Assembly: GCA_016709025.1 (NCBI GenBank)
Contig: JADJEQ010000012.1
Coordinates: 62,001 to 126,000, forward strand
Source of the DNA: Bacteroidales bacterium
Lineage (GTDB): Bacteria; Bacteroidota; Bacteroidia; Bacteroidales; Lentimicrobiaceae
Reading direction: 5' to 3'
DNA: 64,000 nt
Position 1 is the first letter of the stretch, and each line of letters begins with the position of its first letter. The notes below the pieces were generated by a model. That model saw only the letters and a program-made list of their open reading frames with translations, was not told the DNA's origin and did no database searches. This document shows positions 8,989-19,293 of this stretch, in pieces. The position numbers and the translations under genes were made by a program.

Positions 8989-10458
8989 ATGTCATCTTTT
9001 GGTGAAAAATTTGTTGGTGAAGGCTACACTTACGATGATGTTTTACTGATGCCCGCCTACTCTGAGGTTTTGCCCCGTGAAGTGGATATTTCCACAAAAT
9101 TTTCGCGCAACATCAGGATTAATATTCCCATTGTTTCAGCAGCAATGGATACGGTTACCGATTCCAATATGGCCATTGCCATGGCACAGGAAGGGGGTAT
9201 CGGCGTATTGCATAAAAACATGTCGATTGAAGAACAGGCAACAGAAGTAAAAAAGGTGAAACGTGCCGAAAACGGGATGATTCTTGAACCGATTACGTTG
9301 CAGGAAGGTGCTGTTGTGGCCGAAGCCCTTCAGATTATGAAGGAATTCAAAATTGGAGGTATTCCCGTTATTGACAAAACGGGCAAACTCGTTGGCATCG
9401 TCACCAACCGTGACCTTCGGTTTGAGCGGAACCTGCGCAGGCCTGTGGTCGAGATTATGACCAGCAAAAACCTGATAACCACTACAGAATTTACCGATTT
9501 CGAAAAAGCCGCCGATATTCTGCAGGAGTACAAAATAGAAAAACTACCGGTAGTTAATAAGGATTTCAAACTGGTTGGTTTGATCACCTACAAGGATATT
9601 ATCAAAATAAAAGCACGTCCGAACGCATGCAAGGATGAGCGTGGCAGGTTGCGTGTAGCGGCTGCCGTTGGCGTAACCCGCGATCTGATCGATAGGGTTG
9701 CTGCCCTTGTTGGGAACGGAGTTGATGCCATTGTAATTGATACCGCACATGGACATTCAAAAGGTGTTATGGACGCAGCGGTATTGGTAAAAAAGCAATT
9801 CCCTGACATTGAGCTTATTATTGGTAATGTTGCAACTGCCGAGGCCGCCCGCGATCTGAAAAAACTGAACATCGATGGAATTAAAGTCGGAATTGGCCCT
9901 GGTTCTATCTGTACCACCCGAATCATTGCGGGTATTGGTGTCCCCCAGCTTACTGCGGTCAACCTGGTTGCTACAGAGCTGAAAGGGTCCGGGATTCCGG
10001 TGATAGCCGATGGGGGAATCCGTTATACAGGCGATATTGCCAAGGCATTGGCCGCCGGAGCCGACAGCATCATGGCCGGCAGCTTGTTTGCAGGTGTTGA
10101 GGAATCCCCCGGTGAAACCATCATCTATGAAGGCCGGAAATTTAAAACCTATCGTGGTATGGGTTCAATCGAGGCCATGCAGAAAGGTTCAAAAGATCGT
10201 TATTTTCAGGATACTGAAGACGATATCAAGAAGCTGGTTCCCGAAGGTATTGTTGGTCGCGTTCCATACAAAGGAACCCTGTCCGAAGTAATTCATCAGA
10301 TGGTTGGAGGACTTAAAGCAGGCATGGGATATACCGGATCAGCCTCCATTGCCGATCTGCAGAAGGCCAGGTTTATGCGCATAACGGCCGCAGGAGTTGC
10401 TGAAAGTCATCCGCACGATATTACCATTACCAGTGAGGCACCTAACTATAGCCGGTAA
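8989..10458 (+). CDS. guaB: Inosine-5'-monophosphate dehydrogenase
   Basis: 489 residues, the usual length. It oxidises IMP to XMP with NAD, the first committed step of GMP synthesis, in the cytoplasm. The TIM barrel is interrupted by a pair of CBS domains (about residues 95-205: GGIPVIDKTGKLVGIVTNRD and EKLPVVNKDFKLVGLITYKD). The catalytic loop GPGSICTTRI carries Cys308, and the flap region has YRGMGSIEAM. The start MSSFGEKF at 8989 is chosen because homologues begin there and the upstream 16 codons overlap a promoter box. It is probably transcribed alone; the PPIase operon follows after about 135 nt. Confidence 0.97.
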   Translation: MSSFGEKFVGEGYTYDDVLLMPAYSEVLPREVDISTKFSRNIRINIPIVSAAMDTVTDSNMAIAMAQEGGIGVLHKNMSIEEQATEVKKVKRAENGMILEPITLQEGAVVAEALQIMKEFKIGGIPVIDKTGKLVGIVTNRDLRFERNLRRPVVEIMTSKNLITTTEFTDFEKAADILQEYKIEKLPVVNKDFKLVGLITYKDIIKIKARPNACKDERGRLRVAAAVGVTRDLIDRVAALVGNGVDAIVIDTAHGHSKGVMDAAVLVKKQFPDIELIIGNVATAEAARDLKKLNIDGIKVGIGPGSICTTRIIAGIGVPQLTAVNLVATELKGSGIPVIADGGIRYTGDIAKALAAGADSIMAGSLFAGVEESPGETIIYEGRKFKTYRGMGSIEAMQKGSKDRYFQDTEDDIKKLVPEGIVGRVPYKGTLSEVIHQMVGGLKAGMGYTGSASIADLQKARFMRITAAGVAESHPHDITITSEAPNYSR

Positions 10459-10592
10459 TTGAACCTTACAGGCTGCACCAATGCCTGTAGAATTGCCTGT
10501 TTAGTATCCCGGTGCTCCGGTAATGAATTTCAAGAATTGGAAGTCAGAAATTATAAACATAACATTCAGTATTTTTTAAATAGGGTTGAACG

Positions 10593-12581
10593 ATGAAAAA
10601 TAGCATGATTAAATTATTAACAGGATTGGTTTTTCTGTTTGTTTTATCTGTTGCTTCCGCACAGGATACCGATCCCGTAGTCCTGAAAGTTGCTGGTGAA
10701 AACATCACAAAATCAGAGTTTTTGAATGTTTATCAGAAAAACAATGTAAATGGTGAAGTGATCGACCGCAAATCCCTGGAGGAATACATGGAATTGTATA
10801 TTAATTTCCGGTTGAAGGTAAAAGAAGCTGAAAGCCTTGGCCTCGATACCACCCGGTCTTTTATCGATGAACTTGCCGGATACCGCAAGCAATTGGCCCA
10901 GCCATACCTGATTGACGAGGAGATGAACAAGTCGCTGTTGACGGAAGCCTATAACCGAAAAAACGAAGATATCCGGGCCAGCCATATCCTCATCAAAGTT
11001 GACCGGAACGCATCTCCTGCCGATACTCTTGCAGCTTACAAACGCGTAATGGCTTTGCGCAAAAGGGTACTTAAGGGAGAGGATTTCGGAATGCTTGCAA
11101 TGGAAAACTCAGATGACCTTTCAGCACGTGACCGCACTGTAGAAAACAGAAATATAAAAGGAAACAAAGGCGATCTGGGTTATTTCACCGTTTTTGATAT
11201 GGTTTATCCGTTTGAATCGGGCGCTTATAGCACCAAAGTAGGAGAGGTTTCAATGCCGGTACGAAGCGATTTCGGATACCACCTTATAAAAGTTACCGAT
11301 CGCAAACCAGCCCTTGGACGGGTGCAGGTTGCCCATATACTTATGCGTATTCCGGCCGGAGCATCTGCTGCTGACAGTGCCGCAGTTGCACAGAAAGCGC
11401 AGGACGCATACAACCGTATTGTCAATGGTGAAGAGTTTGCCAGGTTGGCTGAACAACTCTCCGATGACAAATCTACGGCAACAAAAGGCGGTGTTTTGCC
11501 ATGGTTTGGTGCCAATAAAATGATCCCGGAATTTATAAAAGAAGTGTCGGCTTTAAAAGACATCAACCAGGTAACCAAGCCCTTTTCATCTGTTTTTGGC
11601 TGGCACATTGTTAAACTGCTTGAACGCAAAGAAATAGGTTCCTACGAAGACAACCTGGCTGACCTGAAACAAAGTCTTACCCGAAACGACCGCGCTAAGA
11701 AAAGCGAAGAAGCACTGCTAAAACGGATCAAAAACGAATATAAATATTCAGAGAACCTGAAGGCCCGCGATGCTTTCTACAAAGTAGTGACCGATACCAT
11801 CTTTGCAGGTGGCTGGAAAGTTGAACAGGCCACCGGACTTAAAAAAACCATCATGACCATCGGCCGGAGCAGCTATTCTCAACAGGATTTTGCACAATAC
11901 CTGGCAAAAAACCAACGTAAGCGTAACAAGGAAGATATCAGTGCTTTTGTAAACTCTATGTTTACCACCTTTTCAAACGAAAAATGCCTTGCATATGAAG
12001 ACAGCCAGCTGGAGTCTAAATATCCTGAATTTAAAATGCTGGTAAAGGAATACCATGACGGAATTCTGCTTTTTGAACTTACAGATCAGAAAATCTGGTC
12101 AAAGGCAGTAAAGGATACAACCGGCCTGGAAGCCTATTATAACACCCGCAAAAGCGTGTATATGTGGGATCAGCGGCTTGATGCCACCATTTATACTTTC
12201 AATGTTACGGATGAAAAAGTATTGTCGAAAGCGAGAAATGCCATCAAGAAAGGAGTTACCGACAATGAACTACTGGAAATGATCAACACCGACAGTACTT
12301 CATTCCTGAGCATTGACCGTCGCAAATTTCTTAAGGGAGAAAATCCTTTGATTGACGAGATTGACTGGAAGCCCGGTATCTCAACGGAAACCGTTACAGC
12401 CGATAAAGCCACCATGATCACGGTTCATGAAGTTTTAAATCCGGAACCCAAGAAACTTAACGAAGCACGCGGTATTATTACAGCCGATTACCAGAATTAT
12501 CTGGAACAGGAATGGATTAAAGAACTCAGGGCAAAGTATCCGTTTGAGGTTAATAAAGAGGTGCTTTCTTCAATTAAATAA
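10593..12581 (+). CDS. Periplasmic peptidyl-prolyl cis-trans isomerase with two parvulin domains
   Basis: 662 residues. Signal peptide at 1-23 (ends ASA before QDTD). A SurA/PpiD-like helical N-terminal part (about 30-120) is followed by two consecutive rotamase domains: ASHILIKVD to FGYHLIKVTDR (about 128-235) and VAHILMRIP to FGWHIVKLLER (about 245-345), each with the GGxLPW/GDLGYF-type turn and a closing His-Leu/Val-Lys strand. The C-terminal half is helical with no named domain. It should assist folding of outer-membrane and secreted proteins. It begins a likely operon with the two genes that follow, with 2 nt to the next start. Confidence 0.9.
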   Translation: MKNSMIKLLTGLVFLFVLSVASAQDTDPVVLKVAGENITKSEFLNVYQKNNVNGEVIDRKSLEEYMELYINFRLKVKEAESLGLDTTRSFIDELAGYRKQLAQPYLIDEEMNKSLLTEAYNRKNEDIRASHILIKVDRNASPADTLAAYKRVMALRKRVLKGEDFGMLAMENSDDLSARDRTVENRNIKGNKGDLGYFTVFDMVYPFESGAYSTKVGEVSMPVRSDFGYHLIKVTDRKPALGRVQVAHILMRIPAGASAADSAAVAQKAQDAYNRIVNGEEFARLAEQLSDDKSTATKGGVLPWFGANKMIPEFIKEVSALKDINQVTKPFSSVFGWHIVKLLERKEIGSYEDNLADLKQSLTRNDRAKKSEEALLKRIKNEYKYSENLKARDAFYKVVTDTIFAGGWKVEQATGLKKTIMTIGRSSYSQQDFAQYLAKNQRKRNKEDISAFVNSMFTTFSNEKCLAYEDSQLESKYPEFKMLVKEYHDGILLFELTDQKIWSKAVKDTTGLEAYYNTRKSVYMWDQRLDATIYTFNVTDEKVLSKARNAIKKGVTDNELLEMINTDSTSFLSIDRRKFLKGENPLIDEIDWKPGISTETVTADKATMITVHEVLNPEPKKLNEARGIITADYQNYLEQEWIKELRAKYPFEVNKEVLSSIK

Positions 12582-12583
12582 TT

Positions 12584-13447
12584 GTGTCAGTCCCGGGAAA
12601 AATAGTTCTTGCTTTGTTGGCTGCCTCTTTAATGGCCTCATGCAGTTTCTTTGATAAGAAGAAACAGGGTGATGCCGTGGCTAAGGCATATGATAAGTAT
12701 CTTTACAGATCAGATATTCAGGGAATAGTACCTCCCGGGACCCCTGCAAATGACAGTATTGAAATCGTCCACCGGTTTATTGATAACTGGATCCACAGGC
12801 AGGTGGTTTTAAACCAGGCTGAAAGCAATCTCAGCCCTGAGCAAAAAGACTTCGGGGAACAACTTGAAGCCTACCGCAATTCGCTGATTGTGTATGGTTA
12901 CGAAAGTGAACTGATCAGGCAGAAACTGGATACTGTGGTAAGTCAACTGCAAATCCAGGAGTTTTATGACAAGAATCCTCAGAATTTTCAACTTCGTGAA
13001 AATATCGTCAGGGTCAGTTACGTTAAGATACCTCAGGCCTCGGCCAGCCTGGCTCCGGCCAAAAAGGCGACCCAACTGTTAAAATCGGGAAAGGCGCCGG
13101 ATATTGATAAACTTGATGAATTGTGTCAGTCCTCAATGCTTGTCTGCAGGCTTGACGATGAAAACTGGATTTCTTTCAACGATTTGCAACGGGAGATTCC
13201 AATCACCGTTGACAATCAGGATAACTTTCTGCAAAACCGCTCTTTTTTCGAAACCAGCGATTCACTATACGTTTATGTTGTAAGAATCATTGATTTTAAA
13301 ATGAAAGAGAGTCTTTCACCTCTCAGCTTCGAAACGGAAAATATCCGCAACATCATTATTAACAGGCGCAAGCTCGAACTGATAAATCAGATGGAACAGG
13401 AAGTTTTTCAAAAAGCACTTGAAAACAAAGATTTCCAGATTTTTTGA
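12584..13447 (+). CDS. SurA-like periplasmic lipoprotein lacking a recognisable parvulin domain
   Basis: 287 residues from a GTG start 2 nt after the preceding stop. The lipobox LMAS-Cys (about residues 17-20) marks it as a lipoprotein. The following region (HRFIDNWIHRQVVLNQAE to LRQKLD) resembles the helical N-terminal chaperone part of SurA. The later part (ENIVRVSYVKIP) begins like a rotamase strand, but the conserved parvulin signature is not visible. Position between two PPIase genes, with 2-nt spacing upstream and an overlap downstream, indicates a shared role in envelope protein folding. A chaperone without isomerase activity is my inference. Confidence 0.75.
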   Translation: MSVPGKIVLALLAASLMASCSFFDKKKQGDAVAKAYDKYLYRSDIQGIVPPGTPANDSIEIVHRFIDNWIHRQVVLNQAESNLSPEQKDFGEQLEAYRNSLIVYGYESELIRQKLDTVVSQLQIQEFYDKNPQNFQLRENIVRVSYVKIPQASASLAPAKKATQLLKSGKAPDIDKLDELCQSSMLVCRLDDENWISFNDLQREIPITVDNQDNFLQNRSFFETSDSLYVYVVRIIDFKMKESLSPLSFETENIRNIIINRRKLELINQMEQEVFQKALENKDFQIF

Positions 13448-13449
13448 AA

Positions 13450-14826
13450 ATGATCCCAACCCTGAAATATAAAATGAAAATGAAGAAAACAATTGCCCTT
13501 ATTTCAATTTCCTTACTCAGTTTGCTGGGATTTAATGCCTGGTCGCAGGAGCAGGTGATTGATGAAGTAGTAGCGGTGGTGGGAGCAAATTATGTACTGC
13601 AATCCGATATCGAAGCTCAATACATACAGTTCAGGATGCAGGGTGGAATTACCGATGCCAGGGCCACCCGTTGCCAGATTCTTGAAGATATTCTCTTCCA
13701 GAAATTGCTGTTGAATCAGGCTGAACTCGATAGTGTTCAGGTAACTGCTGAACAGATTGAGCAGACCATGGATGCCAGGTTCCGTTATTATATTCAACAA
13801 TTTGGCTCTCAGGAAAAGCTGGAACAGTTTTATAAAAAATCTCTTCTGCAGATCAAAGAAGAGTTCAGGACAATGGTGAAGGAACAATTAATGGTTGACG
13901 AAATTCAGCAAAAGATCGTCAAAGACCTCAAAGTAACCCCTTCTGAAGTCAGGACATTTTTTAATAGTCTGCCAAAAGACAGTATTCCTTTGATTGATAC
14001 TGAATATGAAATCGGTCAGATCGTGAAAGAACCGGCCATCAATAAAGAAGAACTTGAGGCAACAAGGGAAAGACTCAAGGTGTTACGCGACCGTATCATG
14101 AAAGGAGAAAGCTTCAGCACACTGGCAGTGCTTTACTCCGAAGATCCCGGTTCGTCGAAAAAAGGTGGTGAAATCGGGCTTATGAGCCGTGGGCAGCTGT
14201 ACCCTGAATATGAAGCTGCCGCCTTTGGACTTAAAAAAGGGGAAATTTCAGAAATCATCAAATCAAAGGCAGGTTACCATATTATCCAATTGATTGAGCG
14301 CAGGGGCGAACAGATCAATACACGCCATATCCTTCTGATGCCCAAGATATCAGATCCGGATATACTCAAGGCTTCAAAACTTCTTGATAGTGTTGCCGGG
14401 CTTGTACGGGATAAAAAAATGACCTTTGAAGAAGCAGCCCTGAAGTTTTCCGATGATCCCGGCAAAATCAACGGAGCCCTGATGGTGAATGAAGCTACCG
14501 GGAATACCCGTTTTCTTGCCAGTCAGCTCGATCCTAAGATTTTTGTTTCCATCGATAAACTGCAGCCTGGCGAAATTTCAAGACCTATATCAATGAAAAA
14601 TCAGGAAGGCAAGCAATCGTTAAACCTTTATACCGTAAAATTGAAAACCGATCCTCATCGTGCAAACCTGACCGAAGATTACAGCACCATTCAGGAATGG
14701 GCATTGAACAAAAAGCGGGGCGAAACCATTAATAAATGGATTGCTGAAAAAATTTCCAAAACCTATTTCAGGATAAATGAAGCCTATAAAGATTGCAATT
14801 TTCAGCATTCATGGGAAGTAAAATAA
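13450..14826 (+). CDS. surA: SurA-family periplasmic chaperone/peptidyl-prolyl isomerase
   Basis: About 458 residues from the ATG at 13450; ATGs at 13474 and 13480 give a better-shaped signal peptide (MKMKKTIALISISLLSLLGF, ending before QEQ) and may be the true start. A TTG at 13444 overlaps the preceding stop. The mature N-terminus QVIDEVVAVVGANYVLQSDIEAQ is typical of SurA. The first parvulin domain (about 180-285: EYEIGQIVKEP, GSSKKGGEIGLMSRG, GYHIIQLIERR) is complete. The second (TRHILLMPK onward) is present but less conserved. Third gene of the folding-factor operon. Confidence 0.9.
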   Translation: MIPTLKYKMKMKKTIALISISLLSLLGFNAWSQEQVIDEVVAVVGANYVLQSDIEAQYIQFRMQGGITDARATRCQILEDILFQKLLLNQAELDSVQVTAEQIEQTMDARFRYYIQQFGSQEKLEQFYKKSLLQIKEEFRTMVKEQLMVDEIQQKIVKDLKVTPSEVRTFFNSLPKDSIPLIDTEYEIGQIVKEPAINKEELEATRERLKVLRDRIMKGESFSTLAVLYSEDPGSSKKGGEIGLMSRGQLYPEYEAAAFGLKKGEISEIIKSKAGYHIIQLIERRGEQINTRHILLMPKISDPDILKASKLLDSVAGLVRDKKMTFEEAALKFSDDPGKINGALMVNEATGNTRFLASQLDPKIFVSIDKLQPGEISRPISMKNQEGKQSLNLYTVKLKTDPHRANLTEDYSTIQEWALNKKRGETINKWIAEKISKTYFRINEAYKDCNFQHSWEVK

Positions 14827-14849
14827 TACTTATTAAGATATAAGCCGGA

Positions 14850-15818
14850 ATGACAACCTATAAATCAGACGTTGAAGCCATTGATGCCTTTGTTGGCAAA
14901 TACAAATTACTGACCGCCGAAATCGGAAAAGTTATTGTTGGGCAGGATGATGTAATAAAATCGGTACTAATCTGCATTTTCGGCAAGGGTCATGCACTGC
15001 TGGTGGGTGTACCCGGACTTGCCAAAACTTTGCTGGTTAATACCATTTCCAGGTCACTCGGGCTTACTTACAGCCGTATCCAGTTCACTCCCGACCTGAT
15101 GCCTTCTGATATCCTCGGCACAGAGATTCTTGATGAAAACAGGCGATTCAGGTTTCTGAAAGGACCGGTTTTTGCGAACTTTATTCTGGCCGATGAAATT
15201 AACCGTACACCGCCGAAGACTCAGTCCGCACTGCTCGAGGCCATGCAGGAAAAGGCTGTTACGGTGGCAGGCGAAAGTCATCACCTTGTTGAGCCATTCT
15301 TTGTGTTGGCCACTCAGAATCCAATCGAACAGGAAGGGACTTATCCATTGCCTGAGGCTCAGCTCGATCGTTTTATGTTTAATATCTGGCTCGACTACCC
15401 AAGCTTTAGCCAGGAAATTGACGTTGTAAAGAATACCACGACCGAGAAATCAGCCGAAGCTCAGGTCGTATTGTCAGGAGAAGAAATTATTTATTTTCAG
15501 AACCTGATTCGCCGCATTCCTGTAGCGGATAACGTATATGAATATGCCGTTAAAGTAGCTGCGCGCACCCGGCCGGGCACTCCCATGGCCCACGATTGGG
15601 CCAATAAATACCTTACCTGGGGTGCAGGACCAAGAGCTTCGCAATACCTGATTATCGGGGCCAAATGCCATGCCGCCATCAACGGCAAGTATTCTCCTGA
15701 TATAGAAGATGTTCAGGCTGTTGCCACCAGCATTCTCCGGCACAGGATCGTACGCAACTATAAAGCCGAAGCCGAAGGTATCAGCGTTAAAATGATTGTG
15801 GATGAGATGCTGAAATAG
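14850..15818 (+). CDS. MoxR-family AAA ATPase
   Basis: 322 residues. It shows Walker A (GVPGLAKT, near residue 60), Walker B (FILADEINR, near 115) and the MoxR motif PPKTQSALLEAMQE, then FVLATQNPIEQEGTYPLPEAQLDRF. These are hallmarks of the AAA_3/MoxR family, which act as chaperone-like ATPases usually paired with DUF58 and VWA (Bat) proteins. No such partner follows here: the next gene is convergent. It lies 23 nt after surA, so it may be co-transcribed. A strong terminator follows. Confidence 0.93.
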   Translation: MTTYKSDVEAIDAFVGKYKLLTAEIGKVIVGQDDVIKSVLICIFGKGHALLVGVPGLAKTLLVNTISRSLGLTYSRIQFTPDLMPSDILGTEILDENRRFRFLKGPVFANFILADEINRTPPKTQSALLEAMQEKAVTVAGESHHLVEPFFVLATQNPIEQEGTYPLPEAQLDRFMFNIWLDYPSFSQEIDVVKNTTTEKSAEAQVVLSGEEIIYFQNLIRRIPVADNVYEYAVKVAARTRPGTPMAHDWANKYLTWGAGPRASQYLIIGAKCHAAINGKYSPDIEDVQAVATSILRHRIVRNYKAEAEGISVKMIVDEMLK

Positions 15819-15850
15819 GCAATAAGGGCATGCAATAAAATTTTTGTTAA

Positions 15851-15891
15851 CAGAAGCAGGGAACCATAGGTGTCCCTGCTTCTGCTTTTAT
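15851..15891 (+). terminator. Rho-independent terminator after the PPIase-moxR operon
   Basis: A perfect 12-bp stem (CAGAAGCAGGGA at 15851-15862 with its complement at 15873-15884) has a 10-nt loop and is followed by CTTTTATT. It ends the plus-strand operon. Confidence 0.85.
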
Positions 15892-15951
15892 TGTGAATTA
15901 TTTCGTTTACCACTGTTAAAATTTTAGCCTGAACTGATTTATGGAATTGCA

Positions 15952-15980
15952 AAAGGGCTTCCCTGTTTGGGAAGCCCTTT
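15952..15980 (-). terminator. Terminator hairpin downstream of the giant repeat protein gene
   Basis: A perfect 12-bp stem (AAAGGGCTTCCC at 15952-15963, complement at 15969-15980) encloses a 5-nt loop. Read on the minus strand it lies about 30 nt after the stop of the repeat protein gene and ends in TTTTG. Confidence 0.75.
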
Positions 15981-16008
15981 AATGTTACCAATTTAGCAAT
16001 AAACTTAA

Positions 16009-19000
16009 CTATTCATGATTGATCACAATCTTCTTAACGTATTGTGACTTTTCATTCTTAACGATCACCGTGTAGATTCCATCGGTTAGATGACCCAGAC
16101 TGAATGAACGTGTGTATTTTCCTGATACAGCGAAGGATTCGGTCTGATAAACTATTTTACCCAGGTTGTTAATTACACTGGCTGTGTACCTGGTCCCTGC
16201 AGGAGCCACCACGGAAAGGGTAAATTCACCATTGCTTGGGATGGGGAAAATACTGATACAGGCTAGTGGATTCACTTCAACACCAACGGTTTGAACAGTT
16301 ATTACGTTCGAAACATCTGAGGAACAGTCATCGACGGTCACTATGCATGTGTAATCTCCATTCTGGGTTACCTCATAGGATTGCCCGCTGGCACCTTCGA
16401 TTGGTTGCCCGTTCAGGTACCATTGGTTGCCATTGGTTGCACTGCTGGTCAGGGTGAGCTCATCGATCGAAATTTGAGGTGTTTCAGGGGTTACCACATT
16501 TACAAATAACTGGAAAGGTTCTGGCATTGTGCATCCGAACACCGTCTGATAATCAACGCTGACGACCTGTACTCCGGCTTCATCCCACATCACCATTACT
16601 TGATTGGTTCCCTGTCCTTCAACGATTTCGCCTGAAGAAACGACCCACTGATAATCAATCATGCCAGGCTCGGTAGTGTATTCGTTTAAGGAGTTACTAC
16701 CGCAAATTGTTTCCGGACCATTGATAAATGGAACAGGAAGCGGATCCACACCGATTTCAGCAGCCAGGGAATAAATCTGATTACATGTTCCGCTCTGTAC
16801 CACTGTCCTGAATTGTGTGGTTACTGTAAGATCTTCCACAAAGAGTTCAGGTTCGGTATTTGGAATATTGGTTAAAGTTACCCAATAATCTGTAGAAGAT
16901 TGCCACATAACTATGTTTCCTGTGTAACCGGTTGCGATCAGGGTTGTGCTGTTTTCACCATAGCAAACGCCTTGCGGCCCTGTTACAATTCCAGCCAGAG
17001 TTATATCATCCATATCCCATGATGCCACATTTATTACTGAATTTTCGCAGTATGTAGCCGTGTGCCATGTACGGATTTCAACAGAAGTCAATGTGGAGGT
17101 GTTGATCGTAGTTCCCGATACATAAGCCAACCAATCAGACCAGGAAGAGCCGTTATGCATTCTGTATTCCAGAAAATCTGTTTCGTTTCCACCCGAACCG
17201 GCGATAAGTGTTGCTGAAACCAGCTCACCCTTACAAACATGGTCAACATCCGGAGATTTCAGAAGAATGCCTGAAACCGGCGAAGCTTCCAGTATCCAGC
17301 TTACTGATGCATAAGCTGTGCTTTCGCAGTAAGAAGCAGTTCGACGGGTCCGGATCTCCACATCCGATAAACCGGCGGTTGAAATATCTGTGCCTGAAGT
17401 ATAGGCAGACCATGCAGACCAGGTTCCGTTGTTGGTGCGGAATTCGAGTTCATCGATGCCATTGCCACCATTGCCGGAAGTAAGTATTGCAGAAACGATG
17501 TCGTTTTCGCAAACGTTCATAACGTCAGGAGTTTTAGCAAGTGTCCCTGCGATTGGTGTTGCTTCCACGCTCCAGCTAACTGTAACATATGCTGAATTTT
17601 CGCAGTAAGAAGCAGTACGACGGGTACGAATCTCGACACCCGATAAATCGGTGGTTGAAATTTCAGTTCCGGAAATATATGCTGTCCAGGCCGTCCAGGT
17701 AACATTGTTGGTACGGAATTCGAGTTCGTCGATGCCATTGCCACCATTGCCAGAGGTAAATAATGCAGAAACGATTTCGTTTTCGCAAACGTTCACCACA
17801 TCAGGCGTTTTGGCAAGTGATCCGGCGATTGGTGTTGCTTCCATGGTCCAACTTACAGAAACGTAAGCAGAATTTTCGCAATAAGAAGCATTACGTCGGG
17901 TACGAATCTCCACACCCGATAAATCGGCAGTTGGAATGTCTGCGCCAGAAGTATAGGCTGTCCATGCTGACCAGGTGCCATTGTTGGTGCGGAATTCGAG
18001 TTCATCGATGCCATTGCCACCATTGCCCGCAGTAAGAATTGCTGAAACGATATCGTTTTCGCAAACGTTCATCACGTCAGGCGTTTTAGTAAGTGCTCCG
18101 GCGATCGCTGTTGCTTCCACGTTCCAGCTTACTGTAACGTAAGCAGAATTTTCACAATAAGAAGCAGTACGACGGGTACGGATCTCCACACCCGATAGAC
18201 CGGCGGTTGAAATATCAGTGCCAGAAGTATATACAGACCATGCTGACCAGGTGCCATTGTTGGTACGGAATTCGAGTTCATCGATGCCATTGCCACCATT
18301 GCCGGCACTAAGTATTGCTGAAACAAAGTCGTTTTCACAATCGTACATCACGTCAGGAGTTTTAACAAGTGCTCCGGCGATTGGAGTTGCTTCCACGGTC
18401 CAACTTACAGAAACGTAAGCAGAATTTTCGCAGTAAGCAGCAGTACGACGGGTACGAATCTCAACACCCGATATATCAGCAGTTGAAATATCAGTGCCAG
18501 AAGTATAGGCTGTCCATGCTGACCAGGTGCCGTTGTTGGTGCGGAATTCGAGTTCGTCGATGCCATTGCCACCGTTGCCTGCAGTAAGAATAGCAGAAAC
18601 ACTTTCGTTTTCGCAAACATTCATCACGTCAGGCGTTTTAGCAAGTGATCCGGCGATCGGTGTTGCTTCCACGCTCCAGCTAACTGTAACATATGCTGAA
18701 TTTTCGCAGTAAGAAGCAGTGCGACGGGTACGAATCTCCACACCCGATAAATCGGAAGTTGAAATGTCAGCGCCTGATGTATAAGCAGCCCATGCAGTCC
18801 AGATTCCATCATTTGTGCGGAATTCGAATTCATCGATGCCATTGCCACCATTGCCGGCTGTAAGTATTGCAGAAACGATGTCGTTTTCGCAGACGTTCAT
18901 CACGTCAGGAGTTTTAGTAATTGATCCGGCGATCGGTGTTGCTTCCACGTTCCAGCTCACTGTAACGTAAGCAGAATTTTCGCAGTAAGCAGCAGTACGA

Positions 19001-19293
19001 CGGGTCCGAATCTCTACACCCGATAAATCAGCAGTTGAAATATCAGTACCTGAAGTATAGGCTGTCCATGCTGACCAGGTGCCATTGTTGGTTCGGAAAT
19101 CGAGTTCATCGATGCCATTGCCACCGTTGCCGGCAGTAAGAATTGCAGAAACGATGTCGTTTTCACAAACGTTCATCACGTCAGGCGTTTTAGCAAGTGA
19201 TCCGGCGATCGGTGTTGCTTCCACGCTCCAGCTAACTGTAACATATGCTGAATTTTCGCAATAAGAAGCAGTGCGACGGGTACGAATCTCCAC
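16009..19293 (-). pseudogene. C-terminal segment of the giant T9SS repeat protein (repeats 21-29, PKD/Ig-like part, sorting domain)
   Basis: An open frame of 1,094 codons. It is not a separate gene: it continues the same reading frame past the stop codon at 19348-19350, and its first possible start is a GTG inside a repeat. It holds the end of repeat 21, repeats 22-28 almost identical to each other, and a diverged repeat 29 (PDVDHVCKGELVSATLIAG). Then come about 270 residues of PKD/Ig-like sequence (CYGENSTTLIATGY, ICGSNSLNEYTTEPGMIDYQ, NGDYTCIVTVDDC). The type-A T9SS sorting domain is at the end (ISIFPIPSNGEFTLSVVAPAG to LTDGIYTVIVKNE to KIVINHE). Without the upstream segments it would have no signal peptide and could not be exported. 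Confidence 0.8.

Noticed and set aside
9588..9962. 124-codon frame antisense to guaB
   Set aside because: Shadow of the highly conserved IMP dehydrogenase coding sequence.
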